Shown: positions 11,649 to 23,893 of the stretch, in pieces
Layout: every line of letters begins with the position of its first letter
Numbering within the stretch: the stretch's first letter is position 1
Assembly (NCBI GenBank): GCA_012064385.1
Contig: QRDG01000416.1
Coordinates: 1 to 64,000 of the forward strand
Origin: Puccinellia tenuiflora
Lineage: Eukaryota > Streptophyta > Magnoliopsida > Poales > Poaceae
DNA: 64,000 bases
Reading direction: 5' to 3'
Translations under genes and position numbers: made by a program
The notes under the pieces: model-generated
Told to the model about the DNA's origin: nothing
What the model saw: the letters and a program-made list of their open reading frames with translations, nothing else
The model's database searches: none

Positions 11649-12500
11649 CTGTTGCTATCAAAAAAATTATCACTTGTCAGGAGCAGCAAGATTGGATCAG
11701 GCAGGGCCACCTAATTGGTCTCCCAGTCTCCAGTTCTCCACCTGCAAAATATGAAGGCACACTTCATCAACCTTAAATATACACAGACAATGAGGCAACT
11801 CTCAGATATACACAACCAACGCATTATGATTCGGTAAAATATAATGCAGTACTAAAGCAAGGAGGCAATTATCACTTTATCAGTGGCAAAACGTGAAACT
11901 CCTGACACACTTATCAAAACAACAAAACAAAAGGAACAGAAATAAAGTATGCAGCGCGGTAATCATAACAATTTCATTGCAGTCCATACATGTCAAGTTT
12001 ACATACTAGCCATCCAACAGCACACATAAGGTTTAATAGCTCCTTTTCATTTTGGACCGGACTGCTAATCCTCTCCATCTCAATCTCGTTTTCGCTGTCC
12101 ACATACAACGCTGGACTGGATGGGGGCGACGACGGCGGTACAGAACGAGGGGAGGAGGTGGGGGGAGGTCGAGGGCGGCCGGTCCGCCGGTGAGACGGAT
12201 CGGGAGCCCGCGTGAGGAAGGAGACGGGGGAGTGGGCTCTCGAGTGGGGGGGGCTGGGGGTCTTCGGGGCGGCGAATCGAGCAAATCGAGTGGGGGAAGG
12301 CTGCACTGACTCGGTCGAGCGTTGGATTCTTCGTTTCCTGGGGAAATGGGAAGAGGAGGGGGGGGGGGGGGGGGGGGGGGGGAGGGAGACAAATGGTGTT
12401 AGGTTGTGATGAGAAAGAGCAGTGAGGAAGAGGAGGACGCCGGGTGATTGACCACGTGAGGAAAGATCTCGTGCGGCTATAAATAAGGGTACCTGATATG
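11649..12500 (-). promoter_or_regulatory. ROS1: 5' leader and upstream region of the ROS1/DME gene
   Basis: Upstream of the ATG, the minus strand shows an intron-like acceptor next to the start codon and another near 11752. A CT-rich, GC-rich block follows at about 12050-12400 that looks like a grass 5' untranslated exon (CCTCC, CCGCCG tracts). No convincing TATA box was found on the minus strand. A run of 24 G (12359-12382; poly-C on the gene strand) lies in this leader or core promoter. The open frames here are low-complexity and not believed to be coding. Confidence 0.45.
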
Positions 12501-12552
12501 TGGTCTCACCACACGCTCTTTGTCCGTAGATGTTAGTTACTTTTGTGATTTC

Positions 12553-13070
12553 TAACCTTTCTCTTACTTTAGCCGCACCTGATCACATCACATGTCGCTG
12601 TCGAGCTGCTCGGTCAAATGGACTAGTTGCCGCGCACGCACAGACGCTATATTTTAATATTGTTTTCGCGCCTAGTTCTAACGGTCGACTTCGTTACTAA
12701 ATTTTCGACCATTGAAACTAGGCGGTAAAGTTTATGACTTATCACTGCATATCAGTTTCAAATTTACTTTGTTCGTATCATATGAAATGTTTTTAAAATT
12801 CGGGTGAAAGTTACCAATCCTCTTACTTTAGATACAGCTGATCATGTCTTGCTGAAGCTGACTAGTCAAATGCACTAATTATCGCACGTGCGTATTTTTT
12901 TAAACATTATGTTTTAACATTATTCTTTACGCATGATGTTAATGGTCGACTCCGTTGCTAAAATTTTACCGTTGAAATTTGGTGGTAAATCTTTCGGCTT
13001 CACATTTTAAAACGACTTAAATTTTACTAACCATATCATATGAATTGGTGTTTGAATTCTTAATGGTACT
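12553..13070. repeat. Imperfect tandem duplication, unit about 260 bp
   Basis: The segment at 12553-12809 is repeated at about 12815-13070. Both copies run through CTCTTACTTTAG, a TGATCA box, GGTCAAATG/AGTCAAATG, AACGGTCGAC/AATGGTCGAC, a TTTTAACAT-type word and a CATATCATATGAA word in the same order. There are many mismatches, so the duplication is old. No coding content is seen. Confidence 0.7.
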
Positions 13071-13276
13071 GTGTTGATTGTGTTGATTCTCATGGATAGA
13101 AGTCCGTGTGATGATGAAACAAGGCCAACATGAATTTGGTTTTTGTTTGTTTAGTGGATTTATGTATCCATAGTCACATGATTTATTATCTAAGAGGACA
13201 ACATTATAATTGTTATATATCTATATGATTATAAAAAATATGATTCGAATGTGCTACTAATCTAAATCGTCCATCC

Positions 13277-13905
13277 ATTTATAATCTTACGCCTCAACTT
13301 CATCTGCACACCCCCTCGAAATTCAGTTTAAATACACACTTGTATTTTCCCATTTAATTCATCTAGGGTTACATGTAAAATCACCGACTCTCACATCATC
13401 TTCTTTCCCTTGATCGCCCCATCACCCTTCGATGTATTTCAATTTCTTCGATGTGCCCCTCACCTTCCCTCTCGGCCCCTCCACATCTCATTCCCATCCC
13501 CCCCCCCCCCCCACACACACACACACACATCGTTGATCGTTTACTGAGGGTGCCAAATCGTCCATCCATTATAATCTTATGCCTCGACTTCATCTGCACC
13601 CCTCGAAATTTAGTTTAAATACACATTTGGATCTTTCGGTTTAATTCATATAGGGTTACATGTAAAATCACCCACTACTTCAACAAGTCTATCGAGAGGG
13701 TTTATAGACTACGAATCCCAACACTCAGATAACATCAAAGTATAAGGCCCCGCACCCTATTCTTTCCCTTGATCTCCCCATCACCCTTTGATGTATCTCA
13801 ATTTCTTCGATGTGCCCCTCATCTTCCCTCTCGGCCTCTCCCTACATCTCCTTGATATTACCTCTCTTTCCTTCCCCCACTCATCATTGATCCTTTACTA
13901 AGGGT
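13277..13905. repeat. Imperfect tandem duplication, unit about 290 bp
   Basis: The block from TAATCTTACGCCTC (about 13282) through GATGTGCCCCTCACC is repeated from TAATCTTATGCCTC (about 13571) through GATGTGCCCCTCATC. Between the copies sits a poly-C run (13498-13512) followed by a (CA)n microsatellite. CT-rich; no gene seen. Confidence 0.65.
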
Positions 13906-16492
13906 GCCAAGTGGCATTGAAAAACGTAGTTTAGGGTTACAAGTATGTGCCCAATGCAGTCTGTAGCGGCAAGCGGTGACAGAATTTCCAACAATCATTT
14001 TAACATTGTGGTTTGTAACAAAGGGGAACTATTACTACCCTCCTATATGTCGCGGTTCCTCTCGATTTATGGTGTTTTTTGCTTGATTTGTGCCCTCATG
14101 GTATGTTCTAGAAGATCTTACAAGGTAGAACATATTACACATTGCACTTTTCTTGTAGGCTCGCCGCTTTTTCTCCAATGTTGTGGAAAAAAGTTGAAAA
14201 TAAATCATCCCATGGGCATAATGAGGTATATTTATTATGTAAGCTCAAAATCAAGTATTGAACGTCATATTTGATAAATTCTTCTTTTGAGGCGATTTAT
14301 CCATGTTGTTTCGACTATCAGATACACCGTTATCCACCCTACCATAGTATTAGCTTCTTTAAGTTTTGTTCAGCATATCAGATTGCATGAGGGATATAAG
14401 CCATGGCTAGGCAAGTAGAGGAGGACCTAAATTATGTATTGATTATTTGGAGCACATGCTACTAGGTTTGAATCTTTTGCCACTTCTATGAGTGCACCTT
14501 CACACCCCCAATATTTACACTTTGATTTACATACCGGGGAATTGTAAGACGCACCATTTTAAAATGAGTCAGTGTTTTCTCATGATCCATTGAAAGTACA
14601 ATATAACTATTAGGCCTTAAGAAGTATGTGGAACTTGCATCTATGGATGGATAAAGTCAAACACTGACTCTTGGGTCCCTCCTCGTCATCTAGAGTTGTG
14701 AGTTAAATAGTTCATGTAATTGGTGTGTCTTATACTGACTCGATAGGAAGAGTTGTCATTCAACGAGACAATATACAATAAATGGCTCTTGTTTGACTGT
14801 CATTGAGGAATCAACTTTAGTTTATCTTGTATTATATCTCCCGCACATCAGCAACTATCATATGTGATGAGTCAAGTGTAGGCTTTCGTAGATGCCAAGT
14901 TAAGATCGAGGCTATTAACAATTGGTGTGTCTTACAAGAATTAAGTGAGGCTCTTTCTGGTTAAGAACCGACCGTATTGTTTTACAATGCCTTTTAACAG
15001 TAAACTCTTCACATAGAATTTGTCTAAGGACATTAAAATGCATGCTCTCGATATGTGTTGAGTTGTTAATTCTTCATGTAGAACATCTAAAGACACACCC
15101 CATTATATATATATGAACTAGTGTATTTTTCTGTGGACTCTAATGATCAAAGAGATAACGATTGACTTTACCTTTGTGGGTGTCTAAAAGACACTCTAGG
15201 ACACAAGTTTGGTAGCAACTAAAACCAAGAACTTTGTTGGGAAACAAATAATTTACTACTAGTGCTTACCAAGTATTCCATATATACATATGGAAGAATA
15301 TAATGATGCCAATTAATGTTGTCTTTATAGCTAAATGCATGTTAATCTTATTATTTTTAGCATGGAAGCGCCTGGTTGTAGCTAGGTTGTTTTTGGTATG
15401 ATAAACACACATAATGATAATTACAACTCAAGTGAACAAAAGCAGGCTGGTAGGCATCTGATGTACCATGAACATTGCAATATGCACAAACCACTTGAGA
15501 TGAGTTTGTGTATTGGTTTTCCATATGCATTCATTTGTTAGTTCATAAACGCATCAATTGCATTTGAGATTACAATATAGACTTTTTTTGAACCGTACAA
15601 TATAGACATTTGATCCGTTTAGGTTTAGCCACTCTTTTCTTGGGGCATAAGGTGAAAAGTACACGTGTGATGTCCATAAACTATTCGTACAGAAATCATA
15701 CATGTGCTACAGGAGCAAATTATGAACTTTAGCACATGTGACTCGTGCGTAGAGTTGTGACGTCTTTGTGTTCTATAAGAAGGATATGAGAGAGCACAAA
15801 TATGTGCACCCTTTGTTTGTGGACAACATACAAGTATGCATACCATTTACACAAATGCAAGTGCACGACATTATTTCACATGTACAAGTGTTATTTTTGG
15901 ATGATTTTTCATGTGCAAAAAATAGTGTTTCCTCTAGGTATCACATCAAAAAGACATCAAATCTACATACTTCATGCAATCGTTGTAAGTATGTTTGTGT
16001 AAGATCAAAGTTCCCGGTGATATATTTATATAAGTCAAAATATAATGGTTCGAAGTTCAACAAAACAAATAAGTGAAAGCATACATCTTGTATGTTCTAG
16101 TGTTAATGTACACTAATTTGAAGCACATATGTATGAATTTTTTATATCCAAACACTACAAGAATTGCGACAAAGAAAACTGAAGTGTATCTCTCCTATGT
16201 CTAGGTTTTCTTTGAGAACCCACTTGTTGGAATAGGACAATATTAAATAATTTTAGCATATTCTTCTTTGCTCATCCAATTGCTTACCATAAGTAGCAAT
16301 AACACACGATGAAAATTACCCATGACCAGCAGTTAGCTATAATTAGATTCATGTATTACGTATGACAATGTAAAGAAAAGTGTAATTCGAGCTTGTTGTG
16401 AATGATAAATTGGTTATATGCATATCCTAACTTCTAAGGTTTGCAAGCTCATAAAATAGGTTTCACTTGTTGGATCCTCCAAAACTGCTTTA
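13906..16492. other. Intergenic DNA, nothing recognised
   Basis: AT-rich sequence with only short open frames on both strands. No domain, tRNA, terminal repeat or microsatellite of note was recognised. It may contain decayed repeats that need a database to identify. Confidence 0.4.
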
Positions 16493-16507
16493 TTGATGCC
16501 TTTTTTA

Positions 16508-16649
16508 AAAAAAAATACGGTAGGGGAAACCCCTACAGTGATTTTTATTTTCAAAATAATAATAACCCAAATCCGCGTCCATGAGGACTTGAACTTGGGA
16601 GGCTGGGTTGTACATACACTTCCCTAACCAAATGAGCTAGGCTTACTTC
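16508..16649 (-). mobile_element. tRNA-derived SINE with 15-bp target-site duplication
   Basis: On the minus strand the element has a polymerase III box A (TAGCTCATTTGGTTAG, around 16622-16643) and box B (GTTCAAGTCCTC, 16583-16594), about 40 bases apart as in a tRNA head. It ends in CCCTACCGTATTTTTTTTT. It is flanked by identical copies of TTGATGCCTTTTTTA at 16493-16507 and 16650-16664. A short T-ended grass SINE of the p-SINE/Au type is the best fit; the family name is inferred. Confidence 0.8.
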
Positions 16650-16664
16650 TTGATGCCTTTTTTA

Positions 16665-17598
16665 CCAGTGAGTATTTGATTGTGGCATGTCGAAATTAAA
16701 TTGTCCGGAACAACCGAAAGACACACTAAAATTTATGAATACAGTAATACTCATATCAAAATACTCTCCACTAATATCCTGGTCTCTCACTCTCACGGTC
16801 GCTTGTTTGAAACAATGGTTGGTGAAACAACAAGAAGGTATAGTCTAAACACTAACATATCACTTATTTCTTTTCAAAATGGGGAAGCCCCGGCCTCTAC
16901 ATTTAAACGATGCACACAATTTTTATTGCATAGTTCATAAAGATACAAAAAAACACACCCAAGGCCACATACCTTGCAACAGAAACTCCACCAACTACCA
17001 CTAGCCCTATGGTAAAAGACAAAAACAGAGAAAAAATATACAACTTCTTGGCAAATCCTTTAAGGACGAAAAGTCGCACGTCCGCCGCTAATGACTAGTC
17101 CAACCGAAGGTCGACCCGAGATTTTCATCCCCAAAGACGAGTTTCGATCCGCCACCTTCATCAAGGGCACGACTGAAGCCCATGTCAACATTGCCAAAAA
17201 TATTTCAACTGAAATGTGCAAACTCAAAGTTGAAGCAACTACCATCATCAACTGTCTGGCCAACGACACATCACTCACTAGATGTTGCTGGAGGAGAAGC
17301 TGGAAGTCGATGATGCTCCATACCGCCATGCCTCCACGCACTGTCACACCACCTTTGATCGATACAACAAGCATGATTTGACACCACAGAGGAGACGTCA
17401 TGCATAGCTCCTANGTACAATCGTCTACCGCGGCAAGAACGGTGATACACAGCGGCAAGATGATCTCACTACCACCAGTTTTGTCATCAGCTACCTTTTT
17501 TCTCCTTGGGAGAACATCTACTCAAATGTGCTAGTAGCTCTAATGGTTATGTTGCTGTCTGAAAGGCTCTTCCATGTAGTAGCTTGGAGTTCAAGGAG
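16665..17598. other. Intergenic repeat-like DNA
   Basis: The segment near 16880-16920 has the CCCCGGCCTCTACAT word seen at ends of many cereal LINEs; a similar word occurs near 43420. The open frames at 17091-17381 (both strands) were not recognised. One ambiguous base (N) is at 17413. No gene is supported. Confidence 0.35.
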
Positions 17599-17616
17599 AA
17601 AGATGGTTTATTCCGG

Positions 17617-17912
17617 AGAACTTGCCTGTGGCAAGATGGTTATGAGGGTGGTTGTACACTCAGCCCACCAGAGTTTAAATCATAGGTTTGACGTTGGTGT
17701 TTCTCATTTAAGGCGGAATATTCTTCAGTGGGAGGCGACGTTCCGTCGACAAGCGAGGTGCCCGTGGTGACTTCGTCAATCTCAAGACTCGACCCGCCGA
17801 CTCGGTCTCTCGAAGATGCTCATAGGGGTAGGGTGTGCGTGCGTGTGTTCATAGGGGTGAGTGTGTGCGTGTGTATATGAGCGCTTGCGTTTGTACTGGG
17901 TTTAGCAAAAAA
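17617..17912 (+). mobile_element. Full-length tRNA-derived SINE, 296 bp, with 18-bp perfect TSD
   Basis: The insertion is framed by AAAGATGGTTTATTCCGG at 17599-17616 and again at 17913-17930. The head carries box A TGGCAAGATGGTTA (17629-17642) and box B GAGTTTAAATC (17671-17681), followed by a long body. The 3' part has ATAGGGGT repeats, GTGTATATGAGCGCTTGCG and an A tail. The tail resembles the 3' end of a cereal LINE, which would supply the reverse transcriptase (inference). Perfect TSDs indicate a fairly recent insertion. Confidence 0.82.
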
Positions 17913-18269
17913 AAAGATGGTTTATTCCGGTATACACATGGCCACATCACCCCACCACGGCCAATGTAACTACCGCAACTTTGCAAAGCAAGCACGTACA
18001 TGAGATCTCTCCGCAAACAAAACAATTATTCTCATATGCAAATCAACAGCAACTCATGGCTAAAAATATGGCAAATCAGAATCGTGATCCCCACAACTCG
18101 ACGGCTACAATTTCACCTTGCACTATCATCCCCGAATTTCTCTCTGAGTTTCAACCCCAAACCCATGGTATAAACCCTAAACACATTAAGGAGAAGACAA
18201 CTTCAATTTTGGTGACTTGTCACACCACTAGCCTCACATGACCACTTCAAGCCACCCACCGTAGGCACC

Positions 18270-18631
18270 TTTTTCGATAATGGGCGCTTTATCACTCAGA
18301 AACATCAAAGTGATACAATTTAAGGTATTACACCCTCTGCATAACTACGATACACACAGCCACACAAATCCAACAAGGGAAGAAAAATTGGTGACAAAAT
18401 ACAAGTAGCATCATAAATCGCCTAATGAACTGGAGGCCAATCCTTATACCACGTTGTCGCCCATGTGGGATAAGAATATCCCTTACCGTGTAGGCACCTC
18501 CATACACAAGTCTCGATTCTCCACCCATTCTATCGACGACCATGAAAGAAAGTAATGGGTACACCCGTATATGATCTGCACAAGAGAGATTTCTACATAG
18601 TCAAAGCGACCATATTACGGCAAGTGCTCTC
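18270..18631 (-). mobile_element. LINE 3' end (left part, split by an LTR element)
   Basis: On the minus strand this continues the reverse-transcriptase-type LINE fragment that lies at 40795-42000 on the far side of the big LTR element. The frame at 18564-18328 looks like the extreme C-terminus of a grass LINE ORF2 (GGAYTVRDILIPHGRQRG and onwards). After the stop comes an untranslated end with AAAGCGCCCATTATCG and a short A run at about 18270, a common 3' end form in cereal LINEs. The sequence is decayed. Confidence 0.6.
18627..18631. repeat. 5-bp TSD (CTCTC) of the outer LTR element, left copy
   Basis: CTCTC here is repeated immediately after the right LTR at 40795-40799. It marks both boundaries of the outer element and proves a single insertion event into the LINE. 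Confidence 0.9.
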
Positions 18632-20732
18632 TGAAAGAACAAATGATGTCGCCTAGAGAGGGGTGAATAGGCGATTAAAACTTTTCCGATTTAAGGCTTG
18701 ATAATTGCGGAATAAAACTAGGTGTTTAAAATAACAAGCCAACAACCTAATATACTAGGTTCACCTATGTGCACCAACAACTTATGCTAAGCAATATAAC
18801 AACAAGGTGATAGCAATATATATGACATCTAGCACAAAGGCTATCACAATGTAAAGTGCATCAGTAAAGAGCTCGGGTATAGAGATAATCGAGGCACGCG
18901 GAGACGAGGATGTATTCCCGAATTCCTCCTTGTTAAGGGAGTACGTCTCGTTGGAGGGTGTGAGCTCGCCACAAGAGGCCTACTCAAGATGACACAAAAG
19001 GCCTCACCCTATTCTCCGATGAACCGCACCCAAGGGTTTGGTTCACCTTCCACTATCGTAATCCTTCAAGACGGATTCCGGAGCTTTTACAACGTTCTTG
19101 GGGCACACACCCACAACTCAATTGGGGGCTCCCAAATCTTGTCCGAAGCTTCACAACTCGAAGTCTTCGCGACACCACCAACCGTATAGGGTACACAATG
19201 CACCCAAGAGGCACAAGCTCTTGGGAACACAATGCACCCAAGAGTAACGAGCTTCTCAACCTTCAACTTCCACGAATCTTCGTGGAGAGAGCAAACCGAT
19301 GCACCAAATACAATGGCAAGAACACACAAGGTGATCAAGTCCTTCACTCCAAAATCCAACCAAAGCAACTAATGCTAGGCAGGTATTTGAGAGGAAGAAC
19401 AAAGAGGAGAACCACAAAAGAACTCCACGAACTAGATCCACTAGGTTCCCCTCACTTAGAGGAGAAATTGATTGGTGGAAATGTAGATCTAGGTCTCCTA
19501 TCTTGTTTCCCTAAAGATGGAAAAGAATCATTGGAGGGATTGGGAGAGGGCGAGGTTTTCCAAGGTCAACAATGGTGGGAGAGAGAGTGAAAAACGTGCT
19601 GCAGAAAACCCTTATTGATTTGGGGAAGAAGGGGGCCTTTTATAGGTCCCCTAAAAAACTAGCCGTTGGAGGCAACTTAGACCGGAGACTCCAGTGTAAG
19701 AGCACCGGAGACTCCGGCCTGGGCCGGAGATTCTAGCCAGGCTCTGGTCTCCTTCCGGACAGGGGTCAGTGGCGCGCCACACATGGGTCATCGGGGCAGA
19801 CCGGAGATTCCGGTCCAGAGGGGCCGGAGACTCCAGCCAGGCGGGAGACTCCGGACTATCTCCGGTGATGTTCCGGACCCCTATCCAGTACCGCACCACA
19901 AAAATTCACTTGGCAGCGAAAAGACAACGGACCGGAGACTCCGGGTCCTTTGGGCCGGAGACTCCGGTGGGACCGGAGACTCCGGACCATCTCCGGACCA
20001 GATCCAAACAGAAAAAACTGAAAATATGAAAACAAGCAAGGAAGATTGTGCGAAGGGTTCGACCTTCCACACAGATGAACCGGCAAAATCTCCAAAACCG
20101 AAAACGCAATAGAAGACGCATACGAAAACCGTTTTCGGTGAACTCGGCCTTGTCATGACGAGCACGATAAGCACCAAGACCACACCACGATAATATCCAA
20201 ATAAGAACCAATAAAGATGATTGCAAGAAAGCAAGGATGCAAAGGTTTGAGCTCTCCACGAACGATACGATCAACATACTCGATCGAGAGCCCCTCTTGA
20301 TAGTACAGTTAACTATCCTATAATCCGGTCTCTCACTAACATCATGAGACCGGTAAAATAGTAAACCCTATAAAGATCATACCTTTGCCTTGCGCATTAA
20401 TCCACTTGAGGTCGATGAAGACGATCTTCATCTCCTCAAGACGCACCACCTTTCTTGATTGCGCTTCGCTTGGTGAAGATTCATATGTTGCTCCCCCATA
20501 CACCAATATGGGAGAAGCACTCTTCGGCATATCTTCACTTGGACCTGAGTGTTGATCAACTCGCACTTAGCCTTGATCAACACATAATCTTTTTCCCTTA
20601 GCCTTGACTCCAACATATGGAGATCAAGCAATGCTTATGGACACGCCTACAAGTATAGCTCAATACAAACATTAGTCCATAGAGATTGTCATTAATTACC
20701 AAAGCCACACATGGGGCAACCATGCACTTTCA
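18632..20732 (-). repeat. 3' LTR of the outer element (2101 bp)
   Basis: Matches the right LTR from its TGAAAGAACAAA end to its CACTTTCA end. Contains many copies of the palindromic word CCGGAGACTCCGG or close variants (19680-19990). Compared with the 5' LTR it lacks one copy of a 103-bp duplication and about 85 bases present at 39985-40070. Confidence 0.88.
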
Positions 20733-23700
20733 ATCTCCCCCATTTTGGTAATTGATGACAATCCCTTATTAAGAGGGTTTATATAATGAATAGAGCATCC
20801 TTGCAAGAGAGACAAGCAAGGATGCAAGTGCATTAAAGGCAAATGCAACAAAAGCATGAAACCCAAATTCCCTTAAACCCTCTAAACTTCTCCCCTATTG
20901 GCATCGATTGCCGAAATGGGAAGAAAAATTTAGAGAGCCAATATAATATGAGTTCCTCCATAAAGTGTGCATTTCTCAAGATATGAGTGAAATAAAATGC
21001 ACATATTCATTGACGAATAATTAGAGGGAATCAAACTATATTGAGGATCCAAAGATTGCAAAAAGATGAAATCATTCTAAACATCTCCACAAAGGAGAAA
21101 AGCAATCGAGAAGATCCAAAACAAGAGTTCTAAATAAAAATGAAGAAGCTCCCCAATGTTCATGCACTATTGAGGAGTGCACAAATATGGAATCCTCACT
21201 CCCCAAAATCATCTAGAACACGCAACAAGTGCAAGTGTGCATAAAGCAATAGCAAATCATAGCACTTGCACCAAAGATATGGTTGAGCCATAAGGAGATA
21301 CCAATTTTCAAAGATTCAACATAAGATAGGCCCAACCGAGATAAAAAGAAGATCTTTAAAGTAGTATGTTCACAAGCTTAGGGATACCAATTGGAAACTA
21401 AAACCAATTGAAAATGCCAAAAGCTAGTGAGAGCATTTAGCCAATAAAAATCAACATACTCACCATGGTAAGCATGAGGTAAAAGATCCTCAAAAAATAC
21501 ATGAGTGTGCAAAGATGAAACTAAAATTAAGATAGGCACTCATGAAACAAATTTGGAGACACCAAAGAATTATAGATAAAAAACAAGGTAGCTCAAAAGA
21601 AATAGGATACCAACTAAAAGGTGACCTCTCTCATATGTATAGGTTTCTAAGTAGACAAATCATTGATGATATACATCCACAAAGAAACTTGCACATATGA
21701 AATGGTCGATGAAGGGGAGACCACGGTGTCCAAGAGGGAAGTCATGAATATACAAAAGAGATTATTGCTTAAAAGCATAGCACATAGCTCAAATTTATCT
21801 CATTGTATATAAATGAACTTCAAACACATCAAATGCATCACACATATCACTAAGGAAACAAGAGATAGTGGAGATGCTTTGAGATAGGCAACAAGTATCA
21901 CAAAGAAATAATACCAATTGAAGTAAAGGTTTATGCAAATTCATCACAAATATAACAAAGATATACCAAGTGAAGGAAATAAGTCAAAATCACAACAATT
22001 GCACATAAAATCTTTCATGCCAAGAAGCAACCTACACAAGGTTGAGACTAGAAAAGCATGCATGAGGTAGATACTTGTTACCGAGATACATTGACGATGA
22101 AGAAGATGAGAGTTTGTTTATCACCAAAGCTTGACTCCAATAATCACATGGTGAGAACACCTTCCTTATGAATGAGGCAAGCATCCAATGCATCTCCGTT
22201 GTACCTAAAACAAAATTCAAGTACAACATGGTTCCCAAACTCATTGGGTCCCATAGTAGTTAGATAAACTACAATATATAGGAAACACTCCACACAAATA
22301 TGTGCATATAGATATGAAATTGAATTTCATGCACATCTTAGCCGATTTAGGATTCAGTGGAGTATCCCCTATATATTGGAACTCGAAAGACGAACATGTC
22401 ATATAATATATATATTAGAGAATATACATGCAAAGTCTTTCAAGAAACAAACGAGATACAATTTGGACGAAAGCACCAAGTAAACAAAGAAGAGAGCACA
22501 CCAAAGTGTGACACAAAAAGGTTGTCCAAATTATATCAAAATCCAAATCAACACATGATTGAGGAAAAATCAAATCAACATATGATTGATTCGAAAACAC
22601 ATCAACACATGAAGTGTGATATCAATAGGAATCGAATCAAAACAACACATGATTGATAAGACACCAATTGAAAATAGGATACCAACTAGGAGAAAAGATA
22701 CCAAGAAGAGGATAATACTTGACCGAGATCAAGTAGAGCAAAATAAAGAAATAAGGTATCAAGACTCCCACAATAAGTATCAATTGAAACAAATATCTAT
22801 GGAGAAGATATCAAATTCCAAGTGATGCCAATTGATGGTACCAAAACATAAGATAAAGAATCAAATGCCAATTGAAAGGATCAAATATTGATAGATAGGA
22901 TAGTGTTCTAAATAAAAAGGAATGCTCCCCAAGATTCATGCATTATCTTTGATATTTGTATTTGAATACAAAATGCACGCACAAGGGATCATTACTCTCC
23001 ATATTTTATTTACAAAACTAAACACTACCAATTGAAAATTGGGATCCATGCAAGAGGCAAAGAAGGCAATGGGAGTAAAACAAAAGCACTTGGCAATAAA
23101 TAAGGCAATTCAACGCAAGAGTCAATATGAGGATGAACAAAAATATTCTACCACAAATGTGAATATCAATTGTCCAAGGACAATGAGTATAAGTAAATAT
23201 TTTCCCGATGAGTAGAGATATACAAGGTCATCCTCAAAGATAAACATATGGCAAGGATAAGAATAAACACCATATTTAATAAAGTTTGTTGGTAGTTCCA
23301 ACTATTCAAACCAACCGACAAGGCCATGGTTAGAATAATATGGAACAAATGGTTTCTCAAATAATATATAGAAATGCATATTAGAGAAAAACCATACCAA
23401 GCAAACTCACACAAACAAGAGCCAAAGGATAACCAAAATGAAAATTGGAACTTATTCGAGTAAACATGCCAGATAGGAATAAGATAAATTACAATATCAA
23501 ATCTAAGTGGCAAACCTCAAATGTTCACATTTTATGGGATTGTAATATGCACATAGCTTATTACTCCCCCATAATGTGATAATTCATTTTATCTAAGCAA
23601 GAGGAAAATAAAACCAACTAGAGAAATTAATGGACATTGTAGAATTTGAATTTCTCATGAATATGACATACCACATAGTAACTAGATAATATTGAAATAT

Positions 23701-23893
23701 CAATACTATATGGTGTGCCTCATGTACACACATTTTTTGGTTTGTGAAGTGCACAAAGCACACCACTCCCCCAAAATGGGATAGTCCATTAATATCTCAA
23801 AGAGTCAAATGAGATCCACACAAGATCCAATAAAGCTCAACACAAAGTTTACACATATATGATGCGCAAATTAACATACACAAACTTGATTGC
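20733..23893 (-). other. Non-coding interior of the outer LTR element (3' part)
   Basis: AT-rich sequence without long frames. A polypurine tract (AAAATGGGGGAGAT on the minus strand, 20733-20746) adjoins the 3' LTR. Related CTCCCCCATTTTGG-type words recur at about 23570 and 23770. Short words such as CAACACATGATTGA and ACCAATTGAAA recur through 22540-22880. Polymerase genes expected here in an autonomous element are absent. Confidence 0.6.

Noticed and set aside
12033..12392. Overlapping long frames on both strands in the GC-rich demethylase leader
   Set aside because: Proline/arginine/glycine-rich on all frames, explained by composition of the 5' leader; no domain.
12476..12489. TATAAATA on the plus strand as a promoter
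   Set aside because: Wrong orientation for the demethylase, and no plus-strand gene starts nearby.
22540..22660. Short repeats of CAACACATGATTGA as a possible CRISPR-like array
   Set aside because: Irregular spacing and imperfect units inside a plant retrotransposon; not a CRISPR array.
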